DNA of 64,000 bases from Bacillus vallismortis (GCF_040784915.1 NZ_CP160797.1:1379001-1443000), one strand, 5' to 3'. Shown: positions 53,975-64,000, numbered from the stretch's first letter. Made by a program: numbers and translations. The notes: generated by a model from the letters alone, not told the origin.

Positions 53975-54061
53975 TGCGGAAGCATGCGAGGCGGGCATGA
54001 ACTTTTCGAAGTGTGAATACATGTAGTATAGGTGAATTCAGACTAGAGAAAAGGTGAGTAC

Positions 54062-55165
54062 ATGAAAAGACCAAAGCTGTCCGTCTGTATGATTGTGAAA
54101 AATGAAGAACGCCATATCGCCCGCTGTTTAGAGAGTGTGCAGCATATAGCTGATGAAATCATTGTGGTTGATATGGGATCAAGCGATCGGACGGAAGACA
54201 TTTGCAAAAGCTTTCATGCCCAAGTGTATCATCATATATGGGAACAGAACTTTTCACAAGCGAGAAATATTAGTTTACAGCATGCCAAGGGAGAGTGGAT
54301 ATTGATCTTGGATGCCGACGAAGAACTAGACCCGGAAACGGGCAGCCTATTTCCTTCGCTGCTGACTGACAGCCTGCCGTCTCTCGGTTGCGTGAAGATC
54401 GTGAATTATACAGGAAAGCAATGGGTTGAAAATGAAGCGTTTGAACAAAGGCAGATCAGGCTGATCCGGAATCAGCGAAACATAACATTTACGGGAAGTA
54501 TCGGCGAGAGACCTGAGGGAGAAGAAGCAAGCAGCACTTTCTCGCTGCCATGTACCATTCACCATTACGGCTATTTAGAGCAGGAGGCACAGCAAAAGCA
54601 TCAACGCAACATCAGTTTATTAAATGCAGCATTGCTGATATCCTCTGCTGAGCCATCTCTCATTTGTCAGAAAGCAGCTGAGTATGACAGAGGAAACGAA
54701 CCTGATAAAGCCTTCCGGCTGGCAATGGATTGTATCAATGAATGTAAAAGAAAAAAGCAAATTCCGCCGCCAGCTAGCTATTATGTAAAGTATAAATTAT
54801 TAATTGAAGCAGAACGGTACGAAGAAGCGGAACAGGATATCCATGAAGCGCTGGGGCATTATCCGGATTACTGCACCCTTCACTATTATAAAGGAATCAT
54901 TATGTATCAGCTGAAAAAAATCAGAGAAGCGATCACAGCGTTTGAGGCTTGCCTGCAAACCGATAATGAACATCATCTGTACGTACAGGTGAAGGGAGCA
55001 GCCGATTTTAGATCAAGCTGCTGGCTCGGTGTCTGCCATGCTGAATTGCGTCAACATATGACTGCTGTTTTGTATTTGCAAAAAGCGCTGAAAGCAAACC
55101 CGAAGTGCGCGCGTGCACAGGAGCTTCTCAGCGAATTAACAAAGGATCAGGCCGCACATGCCTGA
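54062..55165 (+). CDS. GT2 glycosyltransferase with C-terminal TPR repeats
   Basis: 367 residues. N-terminal GT2 domain (KLSVCMIVKNEERHIARCLE; acidic metal motif in ILILDADEELDPE) of the class that glycosylates peptides or proteins and is often fused to TPRs (SunS is a related example). From about residue 195 the chain is helical with TPR-like units (YDRGNEPDKAFRLAMDCINE, YEEAEQDIHEALGHYPDYCT, AVLYLQKALKANPKCARAQE). No membrane segment. ATG behind AAAGGTGAG. I recall ohrB directly beside guaD in 168, so this gene appears to be an insertion here. Acceptor unknown. Confidence 0.75.
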   Translation: MKRPKLSVCMIVKNEERHIARCLESVQHIADEIIVVDMGSSDRTEDICKSFHAQVYHHIWEQNFSQARNISLQHAKGEWILILDADEELDPETGSLFPSLLTDSLPSLGCVKIVNYTGKQWVENEAFEQRQIRLIRNQRNITFTGSIGERPEGEEASSTFSLPCTIHHYGYLEQEAQQKHQRNISLLNAALLISSAEPSLICQKAAEYDRGNEPDKAFRLAMDCINECKRKKQIPPPASYYVKYKLLIEAERYEEAEQDIHEALGHYPDYCTLHYYKGIIMYQLKKIREAITAFEACLQTDNEHHLYVQVKGAADFRSSCWLGVCHAELRQHMTAVLYLQKALKANPKCARAQELLSELTKDQAAHA

Positions 55166-55175
55166 TCCTTTAATA
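55141..55175. terminator. Bidirectional terminator across two gene ends
   Basis: Perfect 12-bp arms AAAGGATCAGGC / GCCTGATCCTTT. It contains the glycosyltransferase stop and touches the guaD stop, so both convergent genes are read through the stem to their last codons. Confidence 0.85.
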
Positions 55176-55640
55176 TTCTTTTTTATTGTCAAAAGCAAGC
55201 CATGCCTGAAACGGGGATAAATGCTCCGTCAGAGTCACTTGATAAAAGGGGATTGTTCTTTCTTCAGCAGGTTTAAGAATTTCTTTATAAATGAATGAAT
55301 CATCAAATCCAGCTTCGGCGGCGTCTGTATGCTCCGCTGCATAGAAAACAGCTTTCGGCCGGGCCCAGTAGATGGCGCCTAGGCACATGGGGCATGGCTC
55401 GCAGCTCGTATACAAAATGCAGTCATTAAGCTGGTATGTTCCAAGCGCCTTGCAGGCGTTTCGAATAGCCGTCACTTCCGCGTGGGCAGTCGGATCATTG
55501 CTTGTTGTGACGCTGTTCTGCCCCTTGGCAATAATGGCTCCGTCTTTCACAATAACAGCACCGAAAGGCCCGCCAACTCCTGCGTTCACTCCTTCGCGAG
55601 CAAGGTCGACAGCCCGTTTTAAGAACGTTTCATGATTCAT
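55170..55640 (-). CDS. guaD: Guanine deaminase GuaD
   Basis: 156 residues from ATG 55640 (MNHETFLKRAVDLAREGVNA) behind GGAGGGTT; the frame stays open for 22 codons upstream. Cytidine-deaminase fold with zinc ligands His in DPTAHAEVTAIRNAC and two Cys in TSCEPCPMCLGAIYWA. Converts guanine to xanthine, allowing use of guanine as nitrogen source. Confidence 0.94.
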   Translation of the reverse strand: MNHETFLKRAVDLAREGVNAGVGGPFGAVIVKDGAIIAKGQNSVTTSNDPTAHAEVTAIRNACKALGTYQLNDCILYTSCEPCPMCLGAIYWARPKAVFYAAEHTDAAEAGFDDSFIYKEILKPAEERTIPFYQVTLTEHLSPFQAWLAFDNKKEY

Positions 55641-55775
55641 CCTAAACCCTCCTGTCAATTGAGTGTTATCAGTATAGCCGAAAACAAGTGCAAAGAACAT
55701 TCTCAAAAAAGTGCAAAATAAACAAAATATTTGGGGGATTTGCTAAGATAAGAGGAGAAAAGTGGAGGGGTGATC

Positions 55776-56402
55776 ATGCTGCATTTATATATTGCCAGGC
55801 ACGGACAGACTCAATGGAATGTGGAAAAACGGATGCAGGGCTGGCTGGATTCTGATTTAACAGAACTTGGACTGTACAACGCCCGCGCTCTTGGGAAGCG
55901 TCTGAAGGATGTTGAATTGAATCAGGTTTACATCAGCCCGAGCAAGCGGACAGAAGAGACGGCAAAAGCTATACTGGGATCTCGCCGGCCCCCGTTGGTT
56001 AAAGATCATATGTTCAGAGAAATGTCACTAGGCTCATGGGAAGGGAAAAAACAAGAGGATATTGAAAGAAGCGAACCTGATCTTTTTCATGCTTATTTAC
56101 ATCATCCCGAAGCTTATCGCCAGCCGGGATGTGAAACATTTTTTGATCTTGAAAACCGGGGAAGGCTGGCTCTCCAAGCGATTTTAGACAGCCATTCTTC
56201 CGGCAATATTCTCTTGGTTACCCATTCTGTCTTTATATTAATGCTGTTAAATATCATAAAGGGAAGACGCGTTAATGACATATGGAATTCTGCTTACATA
56301 CATGATACATCATTGAGCCTTGTGGAATTTGATGAAAATGGAACAGCCAAAATAGTAGTAGAAGGGGACGGGAAGCATCGGAAACCGATTCCCGCTTTCT
56401 AA
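55776..56402 (+). CDS. Histidine phosphatase (phosphoglycerate mutase-like)
   Basis: 208 residues from ATG 55776, 4 bases after GGAGGGGTG; GTG 55770 is an alternative start. RHG motif LYIARHGQTQWNVEKRMQGW with the phosphorylated His, second His in ILLVTHSVFILMLL, and acidic residues in REMSLGSWEGKK. Broad-specificity phosphatase family (PhoE-like). I do not recall a gene here in 168, where guaD and metE are adjacent, so it looks accessory, although its base composition is like its neighbours. Substrate unknown. Confidence 0.75.
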   Translation: MLHLYIARHGQTQWNVEKRMQGWLDSDLTELGLYNARALGKRLKDVELNQVYISPSKRTEETAKAILGSRRPPLVKDHMFREMSLGSWEGKKQEDIERSEPDLFHAYLHHPEAYRQPGCETFFDLENRGRLALQAILDSHSSGNILLVTHSVFILMLLNIIKGRRVNDIWNSAYIHDTSLSLVEFDENGTAKIVVEGDGKHRKPIPAF

Positions 56403-56439
56403 TAGAAAAACCATCTGCCAAAGGCAGATGGTTTCTATC
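56402..56439. terminator. Bidirectional terminator, phosphatase and metE
   Basis: AAACCATCTGCC / GGCAGATGGTTT stem, AAA loop, flanked by A and T runs between convergent genes. Confidence 0.9.
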
Positions 56440-56443
56440 TTAC

Positions 56444-58732
56444 TTATACAAGCTGTGTTTGTTTAGCTCTAGCCTGCTTCGCTGCCTCAACCATATTTTT
56501 TAAGGCTGCAACCGTCTCTTCCTGTTGTCTTGTTTTCAATCCGCAGTCTGGATTTACCCAGAAGCGGTCAGTCGGACAGACGGCAAGCGCATCCACGATA
56601 ATGTCGTACATTTCTTCAATTGACGGCACTCGAGGGCTGTGAATGTCATATACACCAAGGCCGAGCCCTTTCAAATACGGATGGTCTTTTAAGTAATCTA
56701 AAAATCCTCCGTGGCTTCTGCTGTGTTCGATTGTAATCACATCGGCATCAAGATCATTGATCGTATCGACAATGTCTTCGAAGTTGCTGTAGCACATATG
56801 TGTATGAATTTGCGTCTCGTTTTTCACGGAAGAAGTGGTTAATCTGAATGCTTCAGCCGCCCAAGTCAAATACTCATCCCAATCGCGGGTTTTCAATGGA
56901 AGGCCTTCTCGCAGCGCTGGCTCATCGACTTGAATGATTTGAATGCCTGCGTCCTCAAGCGCTTTTACTTCTTTGCGAAGGGCGAGCCCGATTTGGAAGG
57001 CGATATCTTTTCTCGAAATGTCGTTTCGAGGGAAAGACCAGTTTAAGATTGTAACTGGGCCGGTCAGCATTCCTTTCACATGCTTGGATGTCAATGACTG
57101 TGCATATAACGTGTCTTTCACTGTCATCGGTTCAATAAATTCAACATCTCCGTAAATGACTGGCGGGCGGACACAGCGTGAGCCGTATGATTGAACCCAT
57201 GCGTATTTTGTGAAGGCAAAGCCGGCCAGCTTCTCACCGAAGTATTCGACCATGTCTGTCCGTTCAAATTCACCGTGAACAAGGACATCAAGTTCCAATT
57301 CTTCCTGAATATCAATCCATCGTTTTGTTTCTGCATTGATAAAGTTTTGATACTGTTCATCAGACCACTCATTTTTCCGCCATTTTTGGCGTGCGCTCCG
57401 CACTTCAGCAGACTGCGGGAAGCTTCCGATCGTAGTCGTCGGCAAAAGCGGAAGGCCGAGAGATTCATTTTGCAGGGCTAAACGTTCTTCAAACGGAATC
57501 GGGCGTTTGAAGTCTTTATCGGTTAATTGCTCAAGCTCTTTCTTCTGTTCGGAATTCGCGCCTGTTGCAAACTGTTTGAGCGCCTGAATATCCGTTTTAG
57601 CCTGCTGAATGTGTTCGCTGATCGCCGCTTTTCCTGATACTAAGCCTTCTTTCAAAGATGTCAGCTCGGCTAGTTTTTCTTTTGCGTACGATAATCCGTT
57701 CAGCAGATCCTTTTCCAAATGCTCGTCAGGGTGCTTCGCTACCGGAACGTGCAGCAGGCTGCTGGAAGGCTGAATCCACAGTTCATCCACTTTTGCAATG
57801 CTGAGAATATCAAGAACGGCATCGAGACGTTCTTCGAGATCCGATTTCCAAATGTTGCGTCCGTCGATCACGCCGGCTGCCAGCACTTTGTCTGCTGGAA
57901 AGCCGTGTGTTTTCAGCTGTTCCAGGTTTCTGCCCTTATCGTGAACGAAATCAAGGCCAATTCCCTGCACTGGGTAAGAGATGAGCTCTTCGTAAGCATC
58001 AACAGAATCAAAATACGTTTGCAACAGCACATTCAAGGATGAAAGTTCACTTGTGATGTTTTCAAATAATTCTTTTGCGCCGCGGACATCTTCGCTAGAG
58101 GCTGTAACAAGCGCCGGCTCATCGATTTGAACCCATTTTACGCCTTCTTCTTCAAGTTCTTTCAAAAGCTGTACATATAACGGCACAAGACGTTTTTGGA
58201 TCGCTTTTGCTTCAGACGGTTCATAGCCTTTAGCAAGCGTAACGAACGTATAAGGGCCGACAATCACAGGTTTTGTTTCAACGCCGTATTCCTGTTTGAT
58301 CCGGCGGTAATCTGTGAGCTGTTTGTTTCTTGTCAGGCGGAATTCAATGCTTTCGTCATATTCAGGAACGATGTAATGGTAATTTGTATTAAACCATTTT
58401 GTCATTTCACTAGATACGGCGTCTTTTATTCCGCGGGCGATAGCGAAGTATGTATCGGTAGCGTCAGTCAAATGTCTGAATCGTTTCGGAATCCAGTTGA
58501 AGCTGATTGCTGTGTCGAGTACATGGTCATACTGTGTGAAATCAGAAACTGGCACAACATCAATCTGCTGGTCGATTTGTGTTTTTACTGCGGATAAAAA
58601 GAGGTCGTCGATTTGCTTTAAAAACGTATCTTTATCAGTGCTGCCTTTCCAATACGCTTCAAGCGCTTTTTTCCATTCTCTGTTCAGTCCGATTCTTGGA
58701 AATCCTAAATTCGATGTTTTGATGGTTGTCAT
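56444..58732 (-). CDS. metE: Cobalamin-independent methionine synthase MetE
   Basis: 762 residues, two related (beta/alpha)8 barrels. The C-terminal zinc site is visible: His and Cys in [11 protein letters not shown], Glu in the preceding barrel and Cys in [12 protein letters not shown]. The N-terminal half has [20 protein letters not shown]. Transfers methyl from 5-methyl-THF-triglutamate to homocysteine. ATG behind AAAGGAGGAG, 3' of a SAM riboswitch. Confidence 0.95.
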   Translation of the reverse strand: MTTIKTSNLGFPRIGLNREWKKALEAYWKGSTDKDTFLKQIDDLFLSAVKTQIDQQIDVVPVSDFTQYDHVLDTAISFNWIPKRFRHLTDATDTYFAIARGIKDAVSSEMTKWFNTNYHYIVPEYDESIEFRLTRNKQLTDYRRIKQEYGVETKPVIVGPYTFVTLAKGYEPSEAKAIQKRLVPLYVQLLKELEEEGVKWVQIDEPALVTASSEDVRGAKELFENITSELSSLNVLLQTYFDSVDAYEELISYPVQGIGLDFVHDKGRNLEQLKTHGFPADKVLAAGVIDGRNIWKSDLEERLDAVLDILSIAKVDELWIQPSSSLLHVPVAKHPDEHLEKDLLNGLSYAKEKLAELTSLKEGLVSGKAAISEHIQQAKTDIQALKQFATGANSEQKKELEQLTDKDFKRPIPFEERLALQNESLGLPLLPTTTIGSFPQSAEVRSARQKWRKNEWSDEQYQNFINAETKRWIDIQEELELDVLVHGEFERTDMVEYFGEKLAGFAFTKYAWVQSYGSRCVRPPVIYGDVEFIEPMTVKDTLYAQSLTSKHVKGMLTGPVTILNWSFPRNDISRKDIAFQIGLALRKEVKALEDAGIQIIQVDEPALREGLPLKTRDWDEYLTWAAEAFRLTTSSVKNETQIHTHMCYSNFEDIVDTINDLDADVITIEHSRSHGGFLDYLKDHPYLKGLGLGVYDIHSPRVPSIEEMYDIIVDALAVCPTDRFWVNPDCGLKTRQQEETVAALKNMVEAAKQARAKQTQLV

Positions 58733-58806
58733 TGTTTCTCCTCCTTTTTATGTAAAACACTCTCGTTAACCCGCGGATACAGGCTGCTAAGAGGTTTTCT
58801 CACAAC

Positions 58807-59020
58807 AAAAAGCCTCTTTCCCATGAGAGAAAGAGGCTTTTCTGCGTAAAACACTGCCTCTCTCATCTCTCAGACACAATCTGATGGAATTAGCACCGTG
58901 CCTTATGAGACATCAGTCTCGGCGCGAAAAGCAGTGCGCCCCATTTCACAATGGAATTACGGTCGGTTGCTGTTGGGGTCAAAAGGCCAATCCCTCGCCC
59001 AACTCTCGATAAGAGAAAAT
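58807..59020 (-). promoter_or_regulatory. SAM-I (S-box) riboswitch of metE
   Basis: Read on the - strand, the S-box core is present in order: CTTATCGAGAGTTGGGCGAG, GGATTGGCC, GACCCCAACAGCAACCGAC, then GGCACGGTGCTAATTCCATC and CAGATTG...TGAGAGATGAGAG. The terminator AAAGCCTCTTTC / GAAAGAGGCTTT with a T-run is at 58807-58841. SAM binding favours the terminator and shuts off metE. Confidence 0.97.
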
Positions 59021-59058
59021 ATTATTAATTTTTTGAAAAGTTGAATCATTTGTTGGTA

Positions 59059-59088
59059 ATCTTAACAGTAATTCAAATTTGTTGTCAA
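59059..59088 (-). promoter_or_regulatory. metE promoter
   Basis: On the - strand TTGACA (59088-59083), 18-base spacer, TAAGAT (59064-59059), about 40 bases upstream of the S-box. Confidence 0.7.
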
Positions 59089-59146
59089 CATAGAATTTGA
59101 AATTTTATTTACTATATGTGGTTTATGTTATATAAGAAAAATAATT

Positions 59147-60106
59147 TTATAGGGTCATCAAATGTGATTGCGCTGCTCTTTCTGCCAGCTCATCAGGAGC
59201 GGTTAAATACAGGAATCCATTACCTGCCAGCGTTTTTGCAATATCGAGAGGGAGTGTTCTGCGGACCAGCTGTGCATAAACTTCAGTTTCAGAAAGCTTT
59301 CGTTGAAATGATTCTTCTTCATAGCTTTTGATTAAAGCAAGCGCTCCGCTGACATGAGGGGCAGCCATTGAAGTGCCGGTAAGCTTACCGTACTTCTTGT
59401 TAGGAAGGGTGGACACTATATTTTCTCCCGGTGCCACAAGATCAATCTCTTTATTAGCGTTAGAAAATTCTGATAATTCACGCGCTACGGAAACAGATCC
59501 AACCGCGATCACTTCATTATAAGCCGCAGGATAGGAAAGCTCTTCTGTTCGTTCGTTTCCGTCACCTTCATTTCCCGCTGCGCAAACGACAAGCACTCCG
59601 TTTTTGACGGCGTTTTTCACCGCTTCTTCAAGCTCCGGCACATCGTTCGGTCCGCCAAGGGACATCGAGATGATATCGGCTTTCTGTTCCACAGCGTAGT
59701 TAATGCCGTTAATAATCCATTCATATTGGCCGCTGCCGTTTGCACCGCCAAGAACCTTCACAATCAATAGGCTTGCCTCAGGCGCGACCCCGGCAATGCC
59801 GCCGTTTGAATCGTTAGCTGCAATCGTTCCGGCGACGTGTGTGCCGTGTCCGTTGTAGTCGGAAATCACATCTTCCTTGCCACCGTCATCATCCGTGAAG
59901 TTCTTTCCGCCGATGACTTGGTTTTTTAAATCAGGATGGCTTATGTCGCAGCCCGTGTCCAATACAGCAATTTTCACATTTTTTCCTTTTACCCCTTTTG
60001 CCCATATTTCTGGCGCCTTAATCACTTTAACGCCTTCAGGAAGCTCGTTTACATCCATGATCTGCTCATTCGTCACATACGGGATCAAGCGGATTTCACC
60101 ATTCAT
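59147..60106 (-). CDS. ispA: Major intracellular serine protease IspA
   Basis: 319 residues from ATG 60106 (MNGEIRLIPYVTNEQIMDVN) behind GGAGGG. An intracellular subtilisin: no signal peptide, short propeptide with the LIPY inhibitory motif (residues 7-10), catalytic Asp in VLDTGCDISHPDL, His in YNGHGTHVAGTIAA, oxyanion Asn in CAAGNEGDGNE, Ser in TGTSMAAPHVSGAL. Active as a dimer after removal of the propeptide, in stationary phase and sporulation. Confidence 0.95.
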   Translation of the reverse strand: MNGEIRLIPYVTNEQIMDVNELPEGVKVIKAPEIWAKGVKGKNVKIAVLDTGCDISHPDLKNQVIGGKNFTDDDGGKEDVISDYNGHGTHVAGTIAANDSNGGIAGVAPEASLLIVKVLGGANGSGQYEWIINGINYAVEQKADIISMSLGGPNDVPELEEAVKNAVKNGVLVVCAAGNEGDGNERTEELSYPAAYNEVIAVGSVSVARELSEFSNANKEIDLVAPGENIVSTLPNKKYGKLTGTSMAAPHVSGALALIKSYEEESFQRKLSETEVYAQLVRRTLPLDIAKTLAGNGFLYLTAPDELAERAAQSHLMTL

Positions 60107-60329
60107 AAAAAAGCCCTCCTTTTTTATGCTTGCAAGTGGATACAAGGATGTTGCTTCACATTATATGAAAAAAGCAACCGCTCGGACAGAGCCATTTGAA
60201 GCATTTTGAAAAAATAGGATACAACCCAAAGAATTAGTAATTTTCAAAATATTGGATGGCTTCAGCTTGTATGACTGGGATTCAGCTGTCAGTCAAGTTA
60301 TAATAGTGTTTGGGGAAAGGAGTAGTGTG

Positions 60330-61163
60330 ATGAAACTGAATGAAAAATTATATGCATTTTTTTCAGAGTATGTGGAACAAATGGCTGATGAATGGATTGA
60401 AACGATGGAAGAAAGCGATCCGAATTCGATTTATGCCTTACATAATGCATCTGTAACGGAAGAATTGAAAGAACAGGACAGAGAATTTTACCGGCATCTG
60501 AATGACATGTATGTTTTACCGGAAAAACAATTTCTCGAAGAATTTCAAGTGTGGGTTATTGAGCTGACGAACGATCAAAAGCATCTCGACACTCCGGTTC
60601 AGTATGTGATTCGGGAGTTTATGAGAAACCGGAGATTATATACGAAGTATTTTGAGAAGTTCGCAGAAGAAAATGAGTCGGCGTTTGAACCGGGAGAGAA
60701 ACAAAAATGGGCCGATTTGATTGTAAAAGTCTTTGACTTTACCATTTATACATTTGTCGATCACGCTGAAGCGAATGCCAAACAGCAATTAAACGCTCAG
60801 AGAGAAATGATATTGGAATTAAGCTCGCCTGTCATCACCTTGAGCAAATCAACAGCTCTGCTGCCGCTTGTCGGTGACATTGATACCGAACGGGCAAAGT
60901 TCATTCTGGAAAACACGCTTCATGCTTGTGCAAAAAGACGCGTGGAGCATCTGTTAATCGATCTATCAGGTGTGGTGGTGGTTGATACGATGGTGGCGCA
61001 CCAAATCTTTAAATTGATTGAGGCGCTCACTTTAATCGGTGTCAGGTCAACCCTGTCAGGAATCAGGCCTGAAATCGCGCAAACCGCTGTACAGCTTGGG
61101 ATTGATTTTTCGAATATCACAATTAAAACCAATCTTGCCCAGGCATTAAACTATCATCAATAA
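60330..61163 (+). CDS. rsbRB: Stressosome protein RsbRB
   Basis: 277 residues from ATG 60330 (MKLNEKLYAFFSEYVEQMAD) behind AAAGGAG. N-terminal non-heme globin-like sensor domain (1-140), C-terminal STAS domain (155-277) with phosphorylatable Thr in the STAS loops (SKSTALLPLVGDIDTERAKF; DLSGVVVVDTMVAHQIFKLI). One of the RsbR paralogues (formerly ykoB) that with RsbS form the stressosome and feed environmental signals to sigma-B. Confidence 0.93.
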   Translation: MKLNEKLYAFFSEYVEQMADEWIETMEESDPNSIYALHNASVTEELKEQDREFYRHLNDMYVLPEKQFLEEFQVWVIELTNDQKHLDTPVQYVIREFMRNRRLYTKYFEKFAEENESAFEPGEKQKWADLIVKVFDFTIYTFVDHAEANAKQQLNAQREMILELSSPVITLSKSTALLPLVGDIDTERAKFILENTLHACAKRRVEHLLIDLSGVVVVDTMVAHQIFKLIEALTLIGVRSTLSGIRPEIAQTAVQLGIDFSNITIKTNLAQALNYHQ

Positions 61164-61199
61164 GAAAAAAATCCGCTATCAACCGATAGCGGATTTTTA
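61163..61199. terminator. Bidirectional terminator, rsbRB and ykoC
   Basis: ATCCGCTATC, AACC loop, GATAGCGGAT, flanked by A-run and T-run; between the two convergent stops. Confidence 0.9.
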
Positions 61200-61961
61200 T
61201 GAGGCAAAACATAAGGATACGAGTAAAGATCCCGCGAATAACAAGAGAACGAGGCAAAAGAACAGCCAATCGCGGCGGTTTACGGTCAGTGTCCGGTAAT
61301 ATGTCCGGTTTCTGCTTCCTGTAAAACCTTTTGATTCCATCGCAAGCGCTGTCCGTTCCGCTTTTCTGATGGCGCTTGCCAACAGCGGGATGGTATACCG
61401 CTTTAGCGCGCTGATTTTCTCAATGAAGCCGCTCTCCGCCGCTCCTCCTCTGATTTTATGAGCCTGCTGGATCAGCTGGATTTCATCCTTTAGCAGCGGA
61501 AGAAAACGAAAGCCTGCAATGACCCCATATGCAAGCTTTGGTGAGAGCTTGCATTGCTGGACAAGGCTCAGCATAAATAAAATCGGATCGGTCGTAAAAA
61601 CAAACATCATCGATAACGCTGAAAAGCACAAAATACGAAACCCGAGAGAAATGCCGACAGAGACATTATCGCTGTTGATTGAGATAGGGCCGGCTTGAAA
61701 CAAGAAATTATCCGGAGTTGTCGGGACCTTGCCAAAAACAGCGGCTGTCCATACGCATCCGAATGCTAAAATCAAAAACGGAATCGTAAACAAAAACCAT
61801 TTTTTCAAGGGGATTCTGGCCGCCAATAGGACACCGGCAACGATGATGATATAAAAACACGCAGGGGTGTAAGGATTGTAAATAAACGACAGCATGACGA
61901 CACAGCAAAAAACCGCCGCCGCTTTCACTGCCGGATTAATGAGATGTAACGGCTGCTTCAT
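61197..61961 (-). CDS. ykoC: ECF transporter T component YkoC
   Basis: 254 residues from ATG 61961 ([20 protein letters not shown]); earlier in-frame starts lie within ykoD. Five to six membrane helices and the EcfT coupling motifs ([20 protein letters not shown]; an Ala-Arg-Gly-like [15 protein letters not shown]). With YkoD and YkoE it makes the importer of the thiamin precursor hydroxymethylpyrimidine. Overlaps ykoD by 26 bases. Confidence 0.9.
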   Translation of the reverse strand: MKQPLHLINPAVKAAAVFCCVVMLSFIYNPYTPACFYIIIVAGVLLAARIPLKKWFLFTIPFLILAFGCVWTAAVFGKVPTTPDNFLFQAGPISINSDNVSVGISLGFRILCFSALSMMFVFTTDPILFMLSLVQQCKLSPKLAYGVIAGFRFLPLLKDEIQLIQQAHKIRGGAAESGFIEKISALKRYTIPLLASAIRKAERTALAMESKGFTGSRNRTYYRTLTVNRRDWLFFCLVLLLFAGSLLVSLCFAS

Positions 61962-63579
61962 CACGCACCTCCTCTTGGCGGGCCATCCATTCATATAGAA
62001 GGGGGAGGGTGAGCTTTGCTTTTTGGACAAGCCCTTTTTCCTGAGAAAATAACTGCGCTGGAGATCCGTCAAAATCCAGATTCGTATCGTGGAGAACAAG
62101 AACGCTGTCGGCATACGAAGAGACAAGCTCCATATCGTGCGTAATCATAAGGACAGCGCTTCCTTCTTCCTTGATACGCTGAATCATATCCATGCATTCA
62201 GCAGCCGTGCGGGCGTCCTGGCCAAAGGTTGGTTCGTCTAATAATAAAACCTTTACATTATGCATGAGCATGGTAGCGACGCTCAGGCGCCGTTTTTGCC
62301 CTTGGCTGATCGCAAACGGATGATGATCAGCCAAATGCGCAAGACTGAAACGATCCAGCAGATGCTGCGCTTTTCCCTTAGTTTCAGCATTTGCTTTTTG
62401 GCCGAAAATCAGCTCGTCATACACCGTATCGGTGACGAACTGATGCTCTGGGTTTTGAAAAACAAATCCCAAACGTTTTCGCAGTTCTTTTTCTTTATAT
62501 GACTGCAGCGGCTGATCATATAGAAGAATCTTGCCGCTTTGCGGCTTCATAAGACGTGCTAGAACAGATAAAAGCGTCGATTTTCCAGTGCCGTTCGGGC
62601 CGACAAGCGCCGTCAAAGAGCTTTCGTGCAATGAAAAGCTCAGGTCTTTGAAAATCGTCTGCTGTCCTCTTGCGAATGAAAGGCAACTGACTTCCAGCAC
62701 ACTCTCCCCAGAAGGAGCTTCTTTCTTTTCTGCATACTCGGCAGGAAAAGGCTCTTTGAACAGCGTTTCCTTTGATAAAGTAAACGGCATATTCCGCTTT
62801 TTCTGCAGATCAGACACTTTTGGAATCGCGATGCCCATTTGCTTTAGGGTTGCCGCTTCGTGCTGAAATAGATCTTGTGTTCGGCCATCCAGCGCTTTTT
62901 TTCCTGCTTTGTCCAGCACGATCGTTCTTTCAACCCAAGGTGTCCAGTCATCAAGCTGATGCTCAATCACAAGGAGGCTGAAGCCTTTATCACGCTGAAG
63001 ATCTTTCATCATGTGAACGAACTCCCTCGCTGAATAAGGATCTAGAAGAGAAGTCGGCTCGTCTAACATAATGAGCTCGGGCTCCATCGCTAAAATACAG
63101 GCGAGCGCAACTTTCTGCTTTTGTCCTCCTGACAGAGTGGATATTGTTTTTTCTTTTAAATGAGCAATACGTAATTTTTCTAAAACCGCATCGATCTTCT
63201 CCGTCATCTCTTCTTTCGGAATCTGCAGATTTTCCAGCCCGAAAGCGATTTCGTCTTCCACCGTCAGCATGCAAAACTGCTGATCGGGGTCCTGAAAGAC
63301 GACTCCGGCATACTGGGCTACTGTTTCGGAGGCTCCAGGGTCTGTGACCGGCTTTTCAAGTAAAAATACATGCCCCGACTGTGTGCCGTCGCAAGCCTCC
63401 GGGTAGAGACCGTTTAAACAAAGGGCGAGCGAGCTTTTTCCGCACCCGCTCGGTCCTAGCAATAAAGCGCATTCTCCTTTTTGAAGCTCAAACGAAATGT
63501 TTTGAAAAACCGGTTTCTCGTCTTCTTCATAAGAGAAGCTGAGCCTGTCAACCGTGAGGAGCTTATCAAAGGCTTGCAT
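61936..63579 (-). CDS. ykoD: ECF transporter ATPase YkoD (two fused ABC domains)
   Basis: 547 residues with two nucleotide-binding domains in one chain. First: Walker A GPSGCGKS, signature [15 protein letters not shown], Walker [13 protein letters not shown]. Second (from about 290): [37 protein letters not shown]. The second signature reads SQGQ, a common divergence. It powers YkoC-YkoE. Overlaps both neighbours. ATG 63579. Confidence 0.92.
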   Translation of the reverse strand: MQAFDKLLTVDRLSFSYEEDEKPVFQNISFELQKGECALLLGPSGCGKSSLALCLNGLYPEACDGTQSGHVFLLEKPVTDPGASETVAQYAGVVFQDPDQQFCMLTVEDEIAFGLENLQIPKEEMTEKIDAVLEKLRIAHLKEKTISTLSGGQKQKVALACILAMEPELIMLDEPTSLLDPYSAREFVHMMKDLQRDKGFSLLVIEHQLDDWTPWVERTIVLDKAGKKALDGRTQDLFQHEAATLKQMGIAIPKVSDLQKKRNMPFTLSKETLFKEPFPAEYAEKKEAPSGESVLEVSCLSFARGQQTIFKDLSFSLHESSLTALVGPNGTGKSTLLSVLARLMKPQSGKILLYDQPLQSYKEKELRKRLGFVFQNPEHQFVTDTVYDELIFGQKANAETKGKAQHLLDRFSLAHLADHHPFAISQGQKRRLSVATMLMHNVKVLLLDEPTFGQDARTAAECMDMIQRIKEEGSAVLMITHDMELVSSYADSVLVLHDTNLDFDGSPAQLFSQEKGLVQKAKLTLPLLYEWMARQEEVRDEAAVTSH

Positions 63580-64000
63580 GTTCTGATACCCGTTTCCGTT
63601 TCTTTTTCAGTTCCTTTCCGAGTGCCATTCCGTTTAGCACGCCCGTATACGCGAGAGAGTCGCTGACAGCTTTCCCGAGAAGTCCCGCAAGAAGTGCGCC
63701 GGAAGCAAGACGGATCATAAGCAAAATGAGAAGATAACCTGGTGAATAGGCAATATAGCCAGAAACAAATAGATTATAGATAAAGCTGGCTACTGAAGAT
63801 CCCATTCCTGCCAGCATAAGTACAGGCAGAGAGTATGCTTTCCAGCGCGTCGCGAGAAATACAGCTTCAGCTCCGAGACCTTGAACGATGCCGATGACGA
63901 TGACCATCGGGCCAGATGGATTTCCCAGCAGGCATTCAACGAGAGCGGCTATGACTTCAGAAACAAGCGCCGCTCCGGGTTTTCGAATAATGTACGCGGC
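63566..64000 (-). CDS. ykoE: ECF substrate-binding (S) component YkoE, partial
   Basis: The frame is open to the window edge, so only the C-terminal ~144 residues are seen (AAYIIRKPGAALVSEVIAAL and on). Four hydrophobic segments remain. By synteny it is the S component that binds hydroxymethylpyrimidine. Its start, ykoF and the thiamin pyrophosphate riboswitch expected ahead of them lie outside the window. Overlaps ykoD by 14 bases. Confidence 0.85.
   Translation of the reverse strand, partial: AAYIIRKPGAALVSEVIAALVECLLGNPSGPMVIVIGIVQGLGAEAVFLATRWKAYSLPVLMLAGMGSSVASFIYNLFVSGYIAYSPGYLLILLMIRLASGALLAGLLGKAVSDSLAYTGVLNGMALGKELKKKRKRVSEHASL

Noticed and set aside
1..64000. CRISPR arrays, tRNA or rRNA genes, and insertion sequences
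   Set aside because: I scanned for regularly spaced repeats, tRNA-like CCA-ended cloverleafs and transposase frames with terminal repeats and saw none; the T-box sequence mimics tRNA contacts but is not a tRNA gene.

Overview
The window is a stretch of chromosome from a member of the Bacillus subtilis species complex. Gene order and protein sequences follow the B. subtilis 168 segment from the defective PBSX prophage (xkdF onward) to ykoE, but with sequence differences throughout and three genes that I do not recall at these places in 168. It is therefore probably a related strain, subspecies or close species rather than 168 itself. All functional names rest on recognising the translated proteins; no database search was run.

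1-18713 is the late operon of PBSX, a contractile-tailed (myovirus-like) defective prophage that makes bacteriocin-like particles. It runs in the usual order: protease/scaffold (xkdF, cut by the window start), capsid (xkdG), head completion and neck genes, sheath (xkdK), tube (xkdM), a tail assembly chaperone read through a -1 frameshift (xkdN), tape measure (xkdO), hub and baseplate (xkdP-U), tail fibre (xkdV, xkdW), xkdX, then the exported and lytic cassette xepA-xhlA-xhlB-xlyA. Genes abut or overlap, and weak terminators lie inside the run. The tape measure and the fibre are the parts that look mosaic.

18720-21140 holds an AT-rich acyltransferase gene with its own sigma-A promoter and terminator (a prophage 'moron' layout). 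After it, on the opposite strand, is the spoIISA-spoIISB toxin-antitoxin locus plus a 45-codon frame that fits the third component, SpoIISC.

21140-31970 is core chromosome: pit-ykaA (phosphate uptake), steT (Ser/Thr exchanger), mhqA with an MhqR-type operator, ykcB-ykcC (envelope glycosyl transfer), htrA (membrane-anchored quality-control protease) and proG. 31970-41570 is the nutrient-stress operon dppABCDE-ykfABCD, which imports murein peptides and dismantles them. 41571-49631 holds ykgB, ykgA, ykhA, hmp with its NsrR-type box, ykjA, ykkA, ykkB, a guanidine-I riboswitch controlling ykkCD, and purU.

49637-64000 holds proBA behind a T-box leader, the two Ohr peroxide-defence genes around ohrR, an apparently accessory TPR glycosyltransferase, guaD, an apparently accessory histidine phosphatase, metE behind a SAM-I riboswitch, ispA, rsbRB, and the end of the ykoFEDC thiamin-precursor ECF transporter (ykoC, ykoD, partial ykoE). 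Most transcription units end in clear rho-independent hairpins, many shared between convergent genes.
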